Of a stretch of DNA of 64,000 bases, positions 36,185 to 45,520 are shown piece after piece. The notes under the pieces were generated by a model, which did not search any database, was not told where the DNA came from, and was given only the letters and a program-made list of their open reading frames with translations. This DNA comes from Leptospira ognonensis (GTDB lineage: Bacteria > Spirochaetota > Leptospiria > Leptospirales > Leptospiraceae), in assembly GCF_004770745.1 (NCBI RefSeq), contig NZ_RQGD01000022.1, positions 310,001-374,000 of the forward strand, written 5' to 3'. Position 1 is the first letter of the stretch. Every line of letters begins with the position of its first letter. The translations under genes were made by a program, and so were the position numbers.

Positions 36185-36793
36185 ATGTCCACCGCACTCA
36201 AATCCCTACCTTCATCACCTCTCGAATCCATAGAAATTCTAAAATCGGAAATGGATTTACCAATTTGGGAGACGCGACTTGTAGAAATGATGAAACTTGC
36301 ATCCAAGGGAGACAAAAATACTTGGACCTTAGTCTACCAACTTGTAAGAGAAGCAGACTCAGGCAGGTTGAGCTGGGGCTATCATAAGGCCATCCTAAGT
36401 GGTCTTATCTATCTGCTTTCTTACGTCGGTGATAGCAAAAGTTATCGAATCCTAGTCAACTATGTAAAAAACCTCGATCGACCAATCCCAATTGGAGCCC
36501 TTGAATTAATCTCAGATATGTTGCCGACTTTTCCAGAACTTGACATCAAGGAAATTTTCGAAATTGCGGCGCATAACGACGAATTAAAATCAGCTTTCGG
36601 CGTTATGGCATTAACGAAATTAACACTTGAGAATCGCCTAACTGATAATGAGAAAATTAAAACAAAAGAATTTTTAGCAACATATAAGAATCAAAAATAT
36701 TTTTTATCAGATATCATTGAAACAACTTTAGAATTTCTTTCTGAAGAAGATCACTCCCCATCAGATTTCCTAAATGAATTAGAAGGATTATAA
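36185..36793 (+). CDS. HEAT-repeat-like helical protein
   Basis: 202 residues, cytosolic, alpha-helical throughout with helix pairs suggestive of ARM/HEAT repeats (LSWGYHKAILSGLIYLLSYV, ALELISDMLPTFPEL). No catalytic motif or known family identified. It ends 3 bp before a zinc dehydrogenase gene, so the two form an operon and it may be a regulatory or assembly partner; that is inference from spacing. Confidence 0.68.
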   Translation: MSTALKSLPSSPLESIEILKSEMDLPIWETRLVEMMKLASKGDKNTWTLVYQLVREADSGRLSWGYHKAILSGLIYLLSYVGDSKSYRILVNYVKNLDRPIPIGALELISDMLPTFPELDIKEIFEIAAHNDELKSAFGVMALTKLTLENRLTDNEKIKTKEFLATYKNQKYFLSDIIETTLEFLSEEDHSPSDFLNELEGL

Positions 36794-36796
36794 AGA

Positions 36797-37834
36797 ATGA
36801 AAGCAGCAGTTCTTCACTCCGGAGATCGTTCGTTAAAAATTGAAAATATTTCCTTGCCAAGTGTTTTACCAAAACAAGTTAAAATAAAAGTTAAAGCTTG
36901 TGGCATCTGTGGATCTGATATCCATCTAATTCTACATGGGAAAATGAAAGCTAGTTATAGTCCTTGCGTTCCTGGACATGAGACTTCGGGTGTCGTCGAA
37001 GAATTAGGCGAAGGAGTCACAAAGTTCAAGGTGGGAGATCGGGTTGTCGTTAGTGCCGGTACATCCTGTGGTCATTGTGCCTTCTGCCAATCTGGTAGGG
37101 AAAATTTATGCGAAGAAATTGGAGTCTTAGGTTTCAACCAACGAGGTGGATTTGCAGAATATTTGATCATAGAAGACAGGTACTTACATCTGTTACCTGA
37201 ATCCATTCCCTTTGCCCAAGGCGCAATTCTCGCTGACGCCGTTTCCACTCCCTATCACGCGATTAAATACCAAGGAAACTTAAAAGCAGGTGAAACCGTC
37301 GTTATTATTGGGTGCGGAGGGCTTGGCATACATGGTGTCGCGATTGCCAAAGCCTTGGGTGCAGGGCATATCATCGCTGTGGACATTGATCGAGGCTCTC
37401 TTGAAAACGCGCTCTCGTATGGAGCTAGTGAAGTCATTCTTCTGGAAAAGAACACGCAACTCGGCAAGGTTTTAAAAGAAAAAACGAAAGGTGTCGATTT
37501 GCTTGCTGACTTTTCTGGATTCATGACAAACATTGAAAGTAGCATTCGCGCCATGAATCGAGGCGGTAGGATCGTACTCGTGGGAATAGGTCGAAGCAAA
37601 CTCGAAATACCTATGCCATTTTTTCTCATTGAAAGGCAAATCCGCATCACAGGTTCTTACGGATCTGATAGTCGTGCCATCCCCGAGTTAATCGAACTGT
37701 ATCTCGCTCACAAAATTGATCTCACAAAATCAATTTCGGGAATACACAAATTAGAAGAAGCGAACGAATACCTTCATGCCCTAGAAGAAAAAAACGGGAA
37801 TCCTATACGGTTTATATTAAATCCAGAACTCTAA
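36797..37834 (+). CDS. Zinc-dependent alcohol dehydrogenase (MDR)
   Basis: 345 residues, canonical MDR. Catalytic zinc site CGICGSDIH and PGHETSG; structural zinc from four Cys in the segment SCGHCAFCQSGRENLC; nucleotide loop IGCGGLGIHG followed by VDIDRG, whose Asp favours NAD+. It oxidises a secondary alcohol or polyol; the exact substrate is unclear. In contrast to the divergent MDR at 33.1-34.6 kb, all expected motifs are intact. It is co-transcribed with the HEAT-like gene and ends 3 bp from the convergent phosphatase gene. Confidence 0.92.
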   Translation: MKAAVLHSGDRSLKIENISLPSVLPKQVKIKVKACGICGSDIHLILHGKMKASYSPCVPGHETSGVVEELGEGVTKFKVGDRVVVSAGTSCGHCAFCQSGRENLCEEIGVLGFNQRGGFAEYLIIEDRYLHLLPESIPFAQGAILADAVSTPYHAIKYQGNLKAGETVVIIGCGGLGIHGVAIAKALGAGHIIAVDIDRGSLENALSYGASEVILLEKNTQLGKVLKEKTKGVDLLADFSGFMTNIESSIRAMNRGGRIVLVGIGRSKLEIPMPFFLIERQIRITGSYGSDSRAIPELIELYLAHKIDLTKSISGIHKLEEANEYLHALEEKNGNPIRFILNPEL

Positions 37835-37837
37835 GAT

Positions 37838-39757
37838 TTATTTAATTTCGATCATAATGTAAGAAACGTCATCGTCTTGGTACTTCCAACCTTTCGAATA
37901 ACTATATAATTCTTTTTGTATAATTTTATGAAAGTTCATAAACGGCTCCGTTCTATTCTCCCATAAAATTTGTTTCAGCCGTTCTTCACCAAATGCACCC
38001 AATGTGGGGTTGTTTAAATCTGGAATCCCATCTGTGAATAGAAAAAGTCGATCACCCTCTTCTAAACTCAGTTTACCAACGCTATATTCTGAATCCGCAA
38101 ATATTCCCAGAGGCCTTCCTTTCGTAATGAAATCAAGCAGTATCGGTGAACTTTTACGAAGAACATAAAAATGAGGATGACCCGCGTTTACATAAGACAG
38201 AATCTTTGTATCTGTATCAATATATAGATAGGATGCGGTGATGAACATTCCTCGGTTTTTGCCAAAAAGATTTCTATTCATAGAGTTGAAAACTTTCGCT
38301 GGATATTGGATATAGGGAGAGGTTGCCGTAAAAGCCATTTTCGACATGGCCGCAACAACGGCCGAAGAAATTCCGTGGCCAGCCACATCACAAATTAATA
38401 CACCCCAATTGCCCATACTATCATTAACATAATCAAAATAATCCCCACCTATCGAATGGAGACTATTATTAAAGCTAACAATGTTTAAATTGGTATCTCC
38501 TTTTTCAAGCTCAGATAGTAGTGATTTTTGCAATTCCTTAGCGAGCATTAAATCCTTATCAATGGCAACCAATCTTTCCAACTCCTTATTTTTCGTAATC
38601 AATTGCTCATTATACAAATCAATGGATCTAACCATCTCAAGGTAGTATTTGAAAACAAAAAGAGAGAAGGAAATGACCCCAATCCATAGTCCAAAGTGAA
38701 TGATTTGATAGCTATAGGGAAGAAGTTCCATATCTACAAGAATATCATGTGCGCCGGCAACTACTAACGAAAGCAATCCTAATGTTATCAAACTATACTT
38801 AAACTGATCTCGGATGAATACATAAATGGATGAAAGCAAAATGAAAAATGCTTGGAGAATCATCCAAATCGAAAAATCGAGTTCAGTATTTAAATAAGAT
38901 AACTCTGGAGAAGAATTTTTTATCAAATAAAATCCATAAATAATAATATTTAGAACAAATAAGACCTTAAAACAATTTCTAAAAAATCTTGGAAACACCT
39001 CACCGAGAAAAAGTAAAAGTAATAACGGACAGACAAGATAATTCAAGTATTGAATGGAGGATATGTAATCTGAATATGATCGCAATGCATATCCAATAAA
39101 ACCATTTATACCCTCAATGATGGCGCAACTAAAAAGTAACAAAGAGAAATATATGTTAATGGTAATTTCTTTTCTTAATAAATATATACCAAAAAAAAGA
39201 AATGAGAGAAAAAACATAACCGGCGTTAGAAATGATCGCCAAATATTTTCACTGAACAAACCCACGAGTGCATCTGAATGTTCTAAAAATTTTACTTCTT
39301 TATCTAATCCGATGAATGCTTTATAATTTGATCTGCACCTAATATAGACATACCCCTTTGTTTCTTTTTGGAGCGGGACTATATGCGGAAAAACATAGTC
39401 AGACAGATTGAATGTATAAACTAAATTATGCCCTTGATAGATTAATAATTTTTCAACAGCAATTTCAATGTATAAGGCCGGATTTTCATATTTTGTTAAT
39501 TTCGCATCTGGAAATCGAATCCAAAGATCATGATCGGCGATCGGAACCAACCCTAGAGCATTTCCCGAAAAGGAATTCCATGCTTCTGGCGCGAGATTTT
39601 TCGGATGTGCAATATTCTGATTTTTATGCACCCAAAGAAATTCTCTTTTTTCTAAATAGATCGAATCGCCGTTACTAACCCGTTCCTTACAGTTTATGAA
39701 AAAAATTAGGATGGCTAGAATACAAATTCCGCACAGCTTCTTTCTTATTTTTTCCAT
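37838..39757 (-). CDS. 7TM sensor lipoprotein with SpoIIE-type PP2C phosphatase
   Basis: About 639 residues from the ATG at 39757, chosen because it gives a lipoprotein signal (ILIFFINC); the open frame extends upstream into the divergent gene. Order: extracytoplasmic beta-rich domain resembling 7TMR-DISMED (about 30-170), seven transmembrane helices (about 175-390), a short coiled coil (NKELERLVAIDKDLMLAKEL), then a SpoIIE/RsbU PP2C phosphatase domain with SIGGDYFDYV, CDVAGHGISSAVVA and FLFTDGIPDL metal-binding segments. It is expected to dephosphorylate a STAS anti-sigma antagonist in response to an outside signal. Confidence 0.9.
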   Translation of the reverse strand: MEKIRKKLCGICILAILIFFINCKERVSNGDSIYLEKREFLWVHKNQNIAHPKNLAPEAWNSFSGNALGLVPIADHDLWIRFPDAKLTKYENPALYIEIAVEKLLIYQGHNLVYTFNLSDYVFPHIVPLQKETKGYVYIRCRSNYKAFIGLDKEVKFLEHSDALVGLFSENIWRSFLTPVMFFLSFLFFGIYLLRKEITINIYFSLLLFSCAIIEGINGFIGYALRSYSDYISSIQYLNYLVCPLLLLLFLGEVFPRFFRNCFKVLFVLNIIIYGFYLIKNSSPELSYLNTELDFSIWMILQAFFILLSSIYVFIRDQFKYSLITLGLLSLVVAGAHDILVDMELLPYSYQIIHFGLWIGVISFSLFVFKYYLEMVRSIDLYNEQLITKNKELERLVAIDKDLMLAKELQKSLLSELEKGDTNLNIVSFNNSLHSIGGDYFDYVNDSMGNWGVLICDVAGHGISSAVVAAMSKMAFTATSPYIQYPAKVFNSMNRNLFGKNRGMFITASYLYIDTDTKILSYVNAGHPHFYVLRKSSPILLDFITKGRPLGIFADSEYSVGKLSLEEGDRLFLFTDGIPDLNNPTLGAFGEERLKQILWENRTEPFMNFHKIIQKELYSYSKGWKYQDDDVSYIMIEIK

Positions 39758-39818
39758 TGTAATAAGTTTGACTTCTAACAAATTTTTAAACCATGATAGA
39801 GAAGCAGGATCAATGTAC

Positions 39819-40109
39819 ATGAAATCGTTTCGATTCCTAATCTTTTTTTCTTTCCTACTTAATTCCGTTTTCCTCTTTGCCCAAGCGCCAGAAAACCCTT
39901 CAGCGAAGGACATTATCAGCCAAGACAAAATGCAATGTTATTCGATACCGACGGAGATTGACTCCTTAGAATATCAAAAATCGGTAAAATGCGTTACAAA
40001 AGATGCCATATGTTTCATCATACAGGGGTTTGCGATGAGTTGTATCCCTCGCTCAGGAAAATACCCTCTGGAAATTCCCGACATGACACCAAAACCCTCC
40101 TATCCTTAG
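39819..40109 (+). CDS. Small secreted cysteine-containing protein
   Basis: 96 residues from the ATG at 39819, which has AGGA 9 nt upstream; an ATG six bases earlier is also possible, while the open frame back to 39696 is rejected because it would cross the divergent gene's start. It has a signal peptide (MKSFRFLIFFSFLLNSVFLFA), then a short domain with four cysteines (MQCYS, VKCVT, AICFI, MSCIP), probably two disulphides, and a Pro-rich end. Family unknown. 10 bp upstream of the nitronate monooxygenase gene. Confidence 0.65.
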   Translation: MKSFRFLIFFSFLLNSVFLFAQAPENPSAKDIISQDKMQCYSIPTEIDSLEYQKSVKCVTKDAICFIIQGFAMSCIPRSGKYPLEIPDMTPKPSYP

Positions 40110-40119
40110 GCGACATATT

Positions 40120-41061
40120 ATGAAAATTAAAACAAAAATTACGGAAATGCTGAACATTGATCTTCCAATCATTGCGGCACCGATGTTTCTCGTTTCCTAT
40201 CCAGAACTCGTCGTCGCCGTCTCCGAAGCAGGTGGCATCGGTTGTTTTCCTTCGTTAAATTACAGGACACCGGAACAGCTTCGAGAAGGACTCAAAGAAA
40301 TTCGATCGAAAACAAAAAAACCCATCGGAGTCAATATCATTCTTCATAAAGAACATAACCCGAATTGGGCGAAACAATTTGAGATCGTAATGGAGATGAA
40401 AGTGGAGCTCGTAATCACCAGTTTAGGTACTCCTCGAACCATTGCGAAAGAAATCAAAGCAAACGGATCTACCCTGTTTTGCGACGTAACCACGTTAAAA
40501 CATGCAAACATCGTCGCAAAGTCTGGTGCCGATGCTCTCATCGCAGTAGCTCAAGGTGCGGGTGGGCACGCTGGAAATACCAATCCATTCGCACTGATCC
40601 CTTACCTGAAGAAAGAAACAGGTCTTCCCATTATTGCTGCTGGTGCCATATCTGGTGGTCAGCAAATGGCGGCCGCTCTCGCGCTGGGTGCGGATGCCGT
40701 TTATATCGGAACAAAGTTGATCGCCACTCATGAGTCAAGAGCACAAAATGAATACAAACAAATGCTAATTGACTCGTCGCCCGAAGAGATCATTTATACC
40801 GAAAAAATTTCGGGAATACCTGCAAACTGGCTGGCGAAATCGGTAGAAAAATCACCTGAACTCATGTCACATAGCACGCGTAAGATCGCCGAAGGTTATG
40901 CCGGCGGGGAGCAAGCCATGGAACAAGAGTATAAACGTTGGCGAGATATCTGGTCTGCTGGTCAAGGCGTCGCGCAAATTGAAAACATTCGCCCCGCAGG
41001 TGATGTGATTTTGGAAATGGCAAAAGAATATTTAGAAGTTGTTTCGAGATTACCGAGATAA
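40120..41061 (+). CDS. Nitronate monooxygenase family flavoprotein
   Basis: 313-residue FMN TIM-barrel of the 2-nitropropane dioxygenase family. N-terminal LPIIAAPMFLVS, the catalytic His in QGAGGHAG, and the FMN phosphate site IIAAGAISGGQQMAAALALGADAVYIGT are clear. Family members detoxify alkyl nitronates such as propionate-3-nitronate; others are enoyl reductases (FabK), which cannot be excluded. It follows a small secreted-protein gene by 10 bp. Confidence 0.9.
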   Translation: MKIKTKITEMLNIDLPIIAAPMFLVSYPELVVAVSEAGGIGCFPSLNYRTPEQLREGLKEIRSKTKKPIGVNIILHKEHNPNWAKQFEIVMEMKVELVITSLGTPRTIAKEIKANGSTLFCDVTTLKHANIVAKSGADALIAVAQGAGGHAGNTNPFALIPYLKKETGLPIIAAGAISGGQQMAAALALGADAVYIGTKLIATHESRAQNEYKQMLIDSSPEEIIYTEKISGIPANWLAKSVEKSPELMSHSTRKIAEGYAGGEQAMEQEYKRWRDIWSAGQGVAQIENIRPAGDVILEMAKEYLEVVSRLPR

Positions 41062-41066
41062 ATGTC

Positions 41067-42350
41067 TTATTTTGCGGATTGGATTGCTCGGGTCATTTCC
41101 TGAATGGCTAAATAGTCATTTGTCTTAAAAATAAGTTCTCCATTTTTGTCTAAAACAAGAAAGAACGGAAGACCTATCTTTAATTCTGGATATCTACTAT
41201 CAGCTGCGAAAGTATCAAAAATCGCATCTGTATCTTCTACCTTCCATAAGATCGCTTCCTCTTTGAGAGTTTGGTTTAATTTTGAATCACTGAGTGTTAA
41301 TTTTTGAAATTCTTTACAATTGGTGCACCAATCTGCATAAAAATCTATAAAAATCGGCTTACCGTCTAACTTAGCTTTTTTTAATACGAATTCCTGGTTT
41401 CTATACCATTTTAAATTTCCAATTTGTTCGCTTTCATCAGAGAGTTTAGCCTGTTCCAGTGTTAAATCATTTCCAGTCTTAAGAACTGAAGTCATTATAA
41501 CTGCGATTAAAACGATCGTTGCAAGGCTAAGAGCCTTTTTCATTTGAATGGAAATAAAACTGGAATGTTCTTGATAGAAAAAACAAACTGCAACGAGCGC
41601 TAGCCATAAGATAAATAGTTTTAGGCTCGTAAACTCGCTCCATTCAAACGATTCTCCTGCCTTTGCCAAATAACTGTAGGAAAAATATAAGATCAACAAT
41701 GAGAGTACAATTTGCACGTATCTCATCCATTTTCCTGATTTCGGTAGCGAAAGCCCAAAGACTCCAATTCCCAAAAAAGGCAATCCCACACCCAGACCAA
41801 AGGCAAACATCTTCAGCGCCGTAGAAAGAATCGGGAAAAAACCTATGACTCCATCACTAGTCGCAATGACCTGTAGCAGAATCGATACGACAACTGGCCC
41901 TACACAAGGGGAAGACAATAAACCTGCCCCCATACCTAGAAAAAAACTTCCAGATAGACTCGAAGATTGCTCATTTGCTGATTTTTGTCCAAAAATCGGT
42001 AAATGCAAAAGCTCTGCCGTTGAAAGTGCTAAAACGAAAAGTATATATGCTAAGACGATGTTTGTTTCTGGATATCTAAGAACCGTATTGAATACTCCGC
42101 CCGTAAAACCAGCGATGACACCAAACAATAAATACATGAATGCCAGTCCGAAGTAATACACCACTGGGTGTAGCCATTTTACGGAATTTGTTCTGGCCTT
42201 TAGAATACCAGCCGTTATGGGATACAAAGGATAAACGCAAGGAAGGAGGGAAGCTAAAAGACCACCTAGTACAAGTAAAAGAAAGATAAAAGGATGAAAG
42301 GCTGATCCACCAACCTGCATTTCAATATAGGATTGTAATTGCGTAAACAT
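41067..42350 (-). CDS. Short DsbD-type thiol:disulphide transporter
   Basis: 427 residues: a CcdA/DsbD-beta membrane domain of eight helices with Cys38 (LPCVYP) and Cys149 (SSPCVGP), then a periplasmic thioredoxin domain with active site C342-T-N-C345 (DFYADWCTNC). The N-terminal DsbD-alpha domain is absent. It moves electrons from cytosolic thioredoxin to periplasmic thiols, a step needed for c-type cytochrome maturation. It starts 1 bp after the outer-membrane barrel gene, downstream of a FecR protein with a CXXCH motif, which gives a reason for the thiol supply. Confidence 0.9.
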   Translation of the reverse strand: MFTQLQSYIEMQVGGSAFHPFIFLLLVLGGLLASLLPCVYPLYPITAGILKARTNSVKWLHPVVYYFGLAFMYLLFGVIAGFTGGVFNTVLRYPETNIVLAYILFVLALSTAELLHLPIFGQKSANEQSSSLSGSFFLGMGAGLLSSPCVGPVVVSILLQVIATSDGVIGFFPILSTALKMFAFGLGVGLPFLGIGVFGLSLPKSGKWMRYVQIVLSLLILYFSYSYLAKAGESFEWSEFTSLKLFILWLALVAVCFFYQEHSSFISIQMKKALSLATIVLIAVIMTSVLKTGNDLTLEQAKLSDESEQIGNLKWYRNQEFVLKKAKLDGKPIFIDFYADWCTNCKEFQKLTLSDSKLNQTLKEEAILWKVEDTDAIFDTFAADSRYPELKIGLPFFLVLDKNGELIFKTNDYLAIQEMTRAIQSAK

Positions 42351-42351
42351 G

Positions 42352-43752
42352 TTAAAAAATTACATTCGCTTTTAGGAAAATGTTACGCTCCAATCTGCCA
42401 TATTCAGAAATCAATGGAGCCGTGGGCGTCGAAAACTGAGATTGATATTCTGTTGCAGTTCTTTCCGTCGATAGATTGTCGATGTAGGTTTTATTTGGAG
42501 CGCCTTTTGAATCATAAGAACGCGTCTCCATATAGCCTAGGCCAAATCGAGTCGAATCGGAGAGGAAGTATTCCCAGTAAATTTGTCTGGAAACATAATA
42601 CGATTTATCAGAGTATACTGGTATTTTCAAAGTATTGATATCGGCAAGCCTTGCCCAAGGTTCTTGCACATTAGACTCAGTCGTTTGGACGCCTGGCGAC
42701 GGCCCACCATTGCCGATTTCACCTCGGATTACCCATCGGATCAACTTCGTTCCTAGACCGAGCCATGCATAAGCTCCGCGTCCTGTGGTTTCGCTGATCT
42801 GTTTTGGAAACTGAGTGGGATTCATTACATCTGAGTAACTTCCACCATATTTTTTCTTAAAAATACCACCCAATCCTAAATTCACATACTCGCGCCAAAG
42901 CAGATTGCTCTCAATCGCATACGTTTGGCTTTGTGATAAGCGGATATCCCCTCTTAATTGCGTATTCACATTATTATCAGAAGGAAGGCATTTTGATTTT
43001 CCTTCAAAACAATCATTACCTGCATAACCGAAGGCATTGCCAGACCGTGCTAGAAAATGAATCCCGGTTTTAAGAGTGTCAGTCCAAGGCTGCTCCCAAC
43101 TTACTCTCGCTATCATATCGTAGCCAGACCCATTGGCATTCTGAAGACTTTTATAACCTTCTCCGTTTACAACTGCTAGGTGTGCCGATAAAGATTTCCA
43201 TTTTAAAAGGTAAGAAAAACCTAAATCAACAGGATCCGCCGAAAACCCCATAGATTCAAGTGGCGATTTTTCCATATAACGCCAGTCATAGTAGCCACCC
43301 CATACCGAATGCATATGAGGCAATTCCTGCATGCCGAAAGTGAATCGGTGGCTGACAGTTCCGAATTCCAAAACTTTTTGTATGTTTGCGCGCCGTATGG
43401 CAAAGGTATAAGGATTTGATTTGGTGCCGCCATCTGCCGTCGTATCTGCGGAGATAGCATTACTCTTTAAAGCCTCTCCCCAAAATTCGACTTTAATGCC
43501 GGTGTTCTCCCATTCTTTTGTAATATGAAACATGGTCCAAGGTAGGGAAAATCCGGTCTTATCTGACTGCGTGGTATCTGAAAGACCAGAAGCTTTGTCC
43601 CTCACCCTATATCCAAAAGTAGGAGTGACGATGGCACCAATCTTTAATCCATAATGGGCATCGGGCTCGTCTTTCTTTGTTGTGACTACTTCTTCTGCGA
43701 CTAACAGAGAAGTAGTGAAAAACAGTAAGAGAAGAAGATTTTTTTTATACAC
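42352..43752 (-). CDS. Putative outer-membrane beta-barrel (porin-like) protein
   Basis: 466 residues starting at GTG, overlapping the upstream stop by one base (TAGTG). It has a signal peptide (LLLLLFFTTSLLVA) and a body rich in alternating aromatic strands (WEYFLSDSTRFGLGYMETRSY, TYAIESNLLWREYVNLGLGG), ending in a strand with terminal Phe (NIFLKANVIF), the signature for outer-membrane insertion. Two cysteines (NDCFEGKSKC) could form an exposed disulphide loop. No named porin family recognised. It lies between FecR-haem and DsbD genes in one operon. Confidence 0.78.
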   Translation of the reverse strand: MYKKNLLLLLFFTTSLLVAEEVVTTKKDEPDAHYGLKIGAIVTPTFGYRVRDKASGLSDTTQSDKTGFSLPWTMFHITKEWENTGIKVEFWGEALKSNAISADTTADGGTKSNPYTFAIRRANIQKVLEFGTVSHRFTFGMQELPHMHSVWGGYYDWRYMEKSPLESMGFSADPVDLGFSYLLKWKSLSAHLAVVNGEGYKSLQNANGSGYDMIARVSWEQPWTDTLKTGIHFLARSGNAFGYAGNDCFEGKSKCLPSDNNVNTQLRGDIRLSQSQTYAIESNLLWREYVNLGLGGIFKKKYGGSYSDVMNPTQFPKQISETTGRGAYAWLGLGTKLIRWVIRGEIGNGGPSPGVQTTESNVQEPWARLADINTLKIPVYSDKSYYVSRQIYWEYFLSDSTRFGLGYMETRSYDSKGAPNKTYIDNLSTERTATEYQSQFSTPTAPLISEYGRLERNIFLKANVIF

Positions 43753-44447
43753 TATTTTCCATACTTTTCATCTGGTATGCGATTTGCATCTTCCCAACCT
43801 ATTGGTTTGTGGCAGGAAAGGCAATTGCTAAGCATTGGAACATCTTTCATTTTTTTCTGCAAAGCAACGGTCGCACCATCTTTAGTAATCAGATCTTTAT
43901 ATTCATTTTTCTCGAGATCGGAAATGCCTTCTGTTACGCCAGCACCAGATCCCTTGCTGAAAATGGTTCCATTGACATCCACTTTTCCTTCACAGACACA
44001 TGTATAAGATTTTTTCTCTTTTGCCACATAATAAACACCAAATGCAGTTCCCCTAACACCAGCTGTAGATGTAGGTGAGGAAATTTCAAAATTTCCTTTT
44101 TTGAAATCCTTTACTTTGAACCAAGCAGATCCATTTTCAACGAATCCTTTTGAAATTTGTTTTTTTGTATCCCATTCTTTAAGTGCAAACGTTGTATTTG
44201 GTTGGATTCTAAATTCTGTTTCCTTAAAGATCAAATCCACCTTTGATCCGTTACCTGTCTTTAAAGTATCTCCAGGTTTAAGAATATCATTAACTTTAAA
44301 TGCTTTCCAAAGCTTCAAAGCATCGTCAGCGCTCATAATGCTTACTTTTCCTTTAACATAGCCTGCAACTGCGAAATCATTGGCGGAAATGCTTGTCGAG
44401 ATTATCGCTACGATGAATAGAAAGATGGTTAATTGTTTGTTCTTCAT
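43752..44447 (-). CDS. FecR-domain protein with C-terminal CXXCH haem motif
   Basis: 231 residues: signal peptide (about 1-22), a FecR beta-domain (about 30-165, with LKPGDTLKTGNGSKVDL and the STAGVRGTAFGVY core) and a C-terminal tail with C209-L-S-C212-H213 (SNCLSCHKPIGW), a covalent haem c attachment motif. FecR domains normally carry signals from outer-membrane receptors; here no cytosolic or membrane part exists, so the protein is wholly periplasmic. AGGA lies 9 nt upstream of the ATG. First gene of an operon with an outer-membrane barrel and a DsbD. A redox- or haem-linked sensory or structural role is inferred. Confidence 0.8.
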   Translation of the reverse strand: MKNKQLTIFLFIVAIISTSISANDFAVAGYVKGKVSIMSADDALKLWKAFKVNDILKPGDTLKTGNGSKVDLIFKETEFRIQPNTTFALKEWDTKKQISKGFVENGSAWFKVKDFKKGNFEISSPTSTAGVRGTAFGVYYVAKEKKSYTCVCEGKVDVNGTIFSKGSGAGVTEGISDLEKNEYKDLITKDGATVALQKKMKDVPMLSNCLSCHKPIGWEDANRIPDEKYGK

Positions 44448-44513
44448 AAAGTGTTATCCTATCTTAGTACTAACATTCTTATCAAGATATTTTTTCATCG
44501 AAAAAAGCTGTAA

Positions 44514-45440
44514 TTATGTCCAAGGAATCGCAAATCCAAGATTTGTTAGTTTGCCTTCGAGTTCGTCTCTTTCCCTACTCTTCTTGTTTGTTGATCCAGT
44601 TTCGTCAAGAAGGCCGAATTCCTTTGCTAATTCGATGGCAGCTTGTTTGCCCCCTTGATTAAGCGCTGAAATTATCTTTTTATCGTACTGTGTGAGAAAA
44701 ACGGATTGCACTCTATAATCCAGAAAGGCTTCCCATGTGTAAGGAACCCATTTACTAACAATTTCATCGCCGATGATGGTCGCGAAATTTCTGATCTCTA
44801 ATTGTGCATGGTCATCCATACGTAATGCAAGGAAGTGAAGTAGATTGTGCAAATCTACTTTCCAATATGCCTCAGTATAAGTAGCAAGTGGGAGATCTTT
44901 ACGTGCCTGCTCTCTAGCAACACCCAGATCCAATCGTTCCTGGTAAATATTATTTGCTAATGCTTGTAAGTCGGATTCCTTTTGGGTCAAAAGATTTCCC
45001 TTTTCAATTTCTAAAAATCCATTACTACCTTGCATATTTGCCTTAGATTGCAATCTCCATTCTGATGGCTTCGTTGTTTGTGCCGAATCGATGGCAACGG
45101 AGTAACGCGTAGAGTATTCATTGACATTTGCTGTCCTATGTCGAATCCATTGACGCCAAGTATCCATGGGAACTCGAACGTGTAATTTAATCTCGCACAT
45201 CTCAAAAGGCGTACTATGCCTATGACGCATCAGATAGCGAACAAGTCCTCTGTCTTCGTTGACTTTTTTTGTTCCTTTTCCGTACGAAACGCGAGCTGCT
45301 TGAACAATTGACTCATCCGAACCCATGTAATCAACAAGTCGCACAAAGCCATCATCAAGAACGGGGAATGGTTTGCCCAAAATAGAATCTAGGGAAGGTA
45401 CGGAAACACGGGAAATGGGCTCAAAGTCAGTTTGTTGCAT
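44514..45440 (-). CDS. thyX: FAD-dependent thymidylate synthase
   Basis: About 308 residues from the ATG at 45440; a TTG at 45464 is also in frame, but the GGAGG there is only 1 nt away from it. The ThyX signature RHR-x7-S is present (RHRTANVNEYS, about 100-110), as is the second RHRHSTPFE stretch and the C-terminal FLALRMDDHAQLEIR. It makes dTMP from dUMP with methylene-THF and reduced FAD, and so draws on the same folate pool as MetF. No thyA is visible here. Length is above the usual 220-260 owing to N- and C-terminal additions. Confidence 0.95.
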   Translation of the reverse strand: MQQTDFEPISRVSVPSLDSILGKPFPVLDDGFVRLVDYMGSDESIVQAARVSYGKGTKKVNEDRGLVRYLMRHRHSTPFEMCEIKLHVRVPMDTWRQWIRHRTANVNEYSTRYSVAIDSAQTTKPSEWRLQSKANMQGSNGFLEIEKGNLLTQKESDLQALANNIYQERLDLGVAREQARKDLPLATYTEAYWKVDLHNLLHFLALRMDDHAQLEIRNFATIIGDEIVSKWVPYTWEAFLDYRVQSVFLTQYDKKIISALNQGGKQAAIELAKEFGLLDETGSTNKKSRERDELEGKLTNLGFAIPWT

Positions 45441-45520
45441 ATAAGCTTTATTTTTTAGTTCCAAGCCTCCTGAAAAGTCGAAAATAGGGCTATAAGATAT
45501 AGTTGTTAAAAGGACATTGA

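Noticed and set aside
37255..37650. 131-codon minus-strand frame opposite the Zn-dehydrogenase
   Set aside because: Shadow of a conserved gene; its translation has no recognisable domain.
39696..39818. Upstream extension of the small secreted protein to 39696
   Set aside because: It would overlap the start of the divergent phosphatase gene and add a second hydrophobic leader; the ATG at 39819 gives a clean signal peptide with a ribosome-binding site.
44455..44500. Promoter (TTGATA with TAGGAT) for the FecR-haem operon
   Set aside because: Spacing of 18 bp is acceptable, but the -10 is poor and overlaps the ribosome-binding region; too weak to list.
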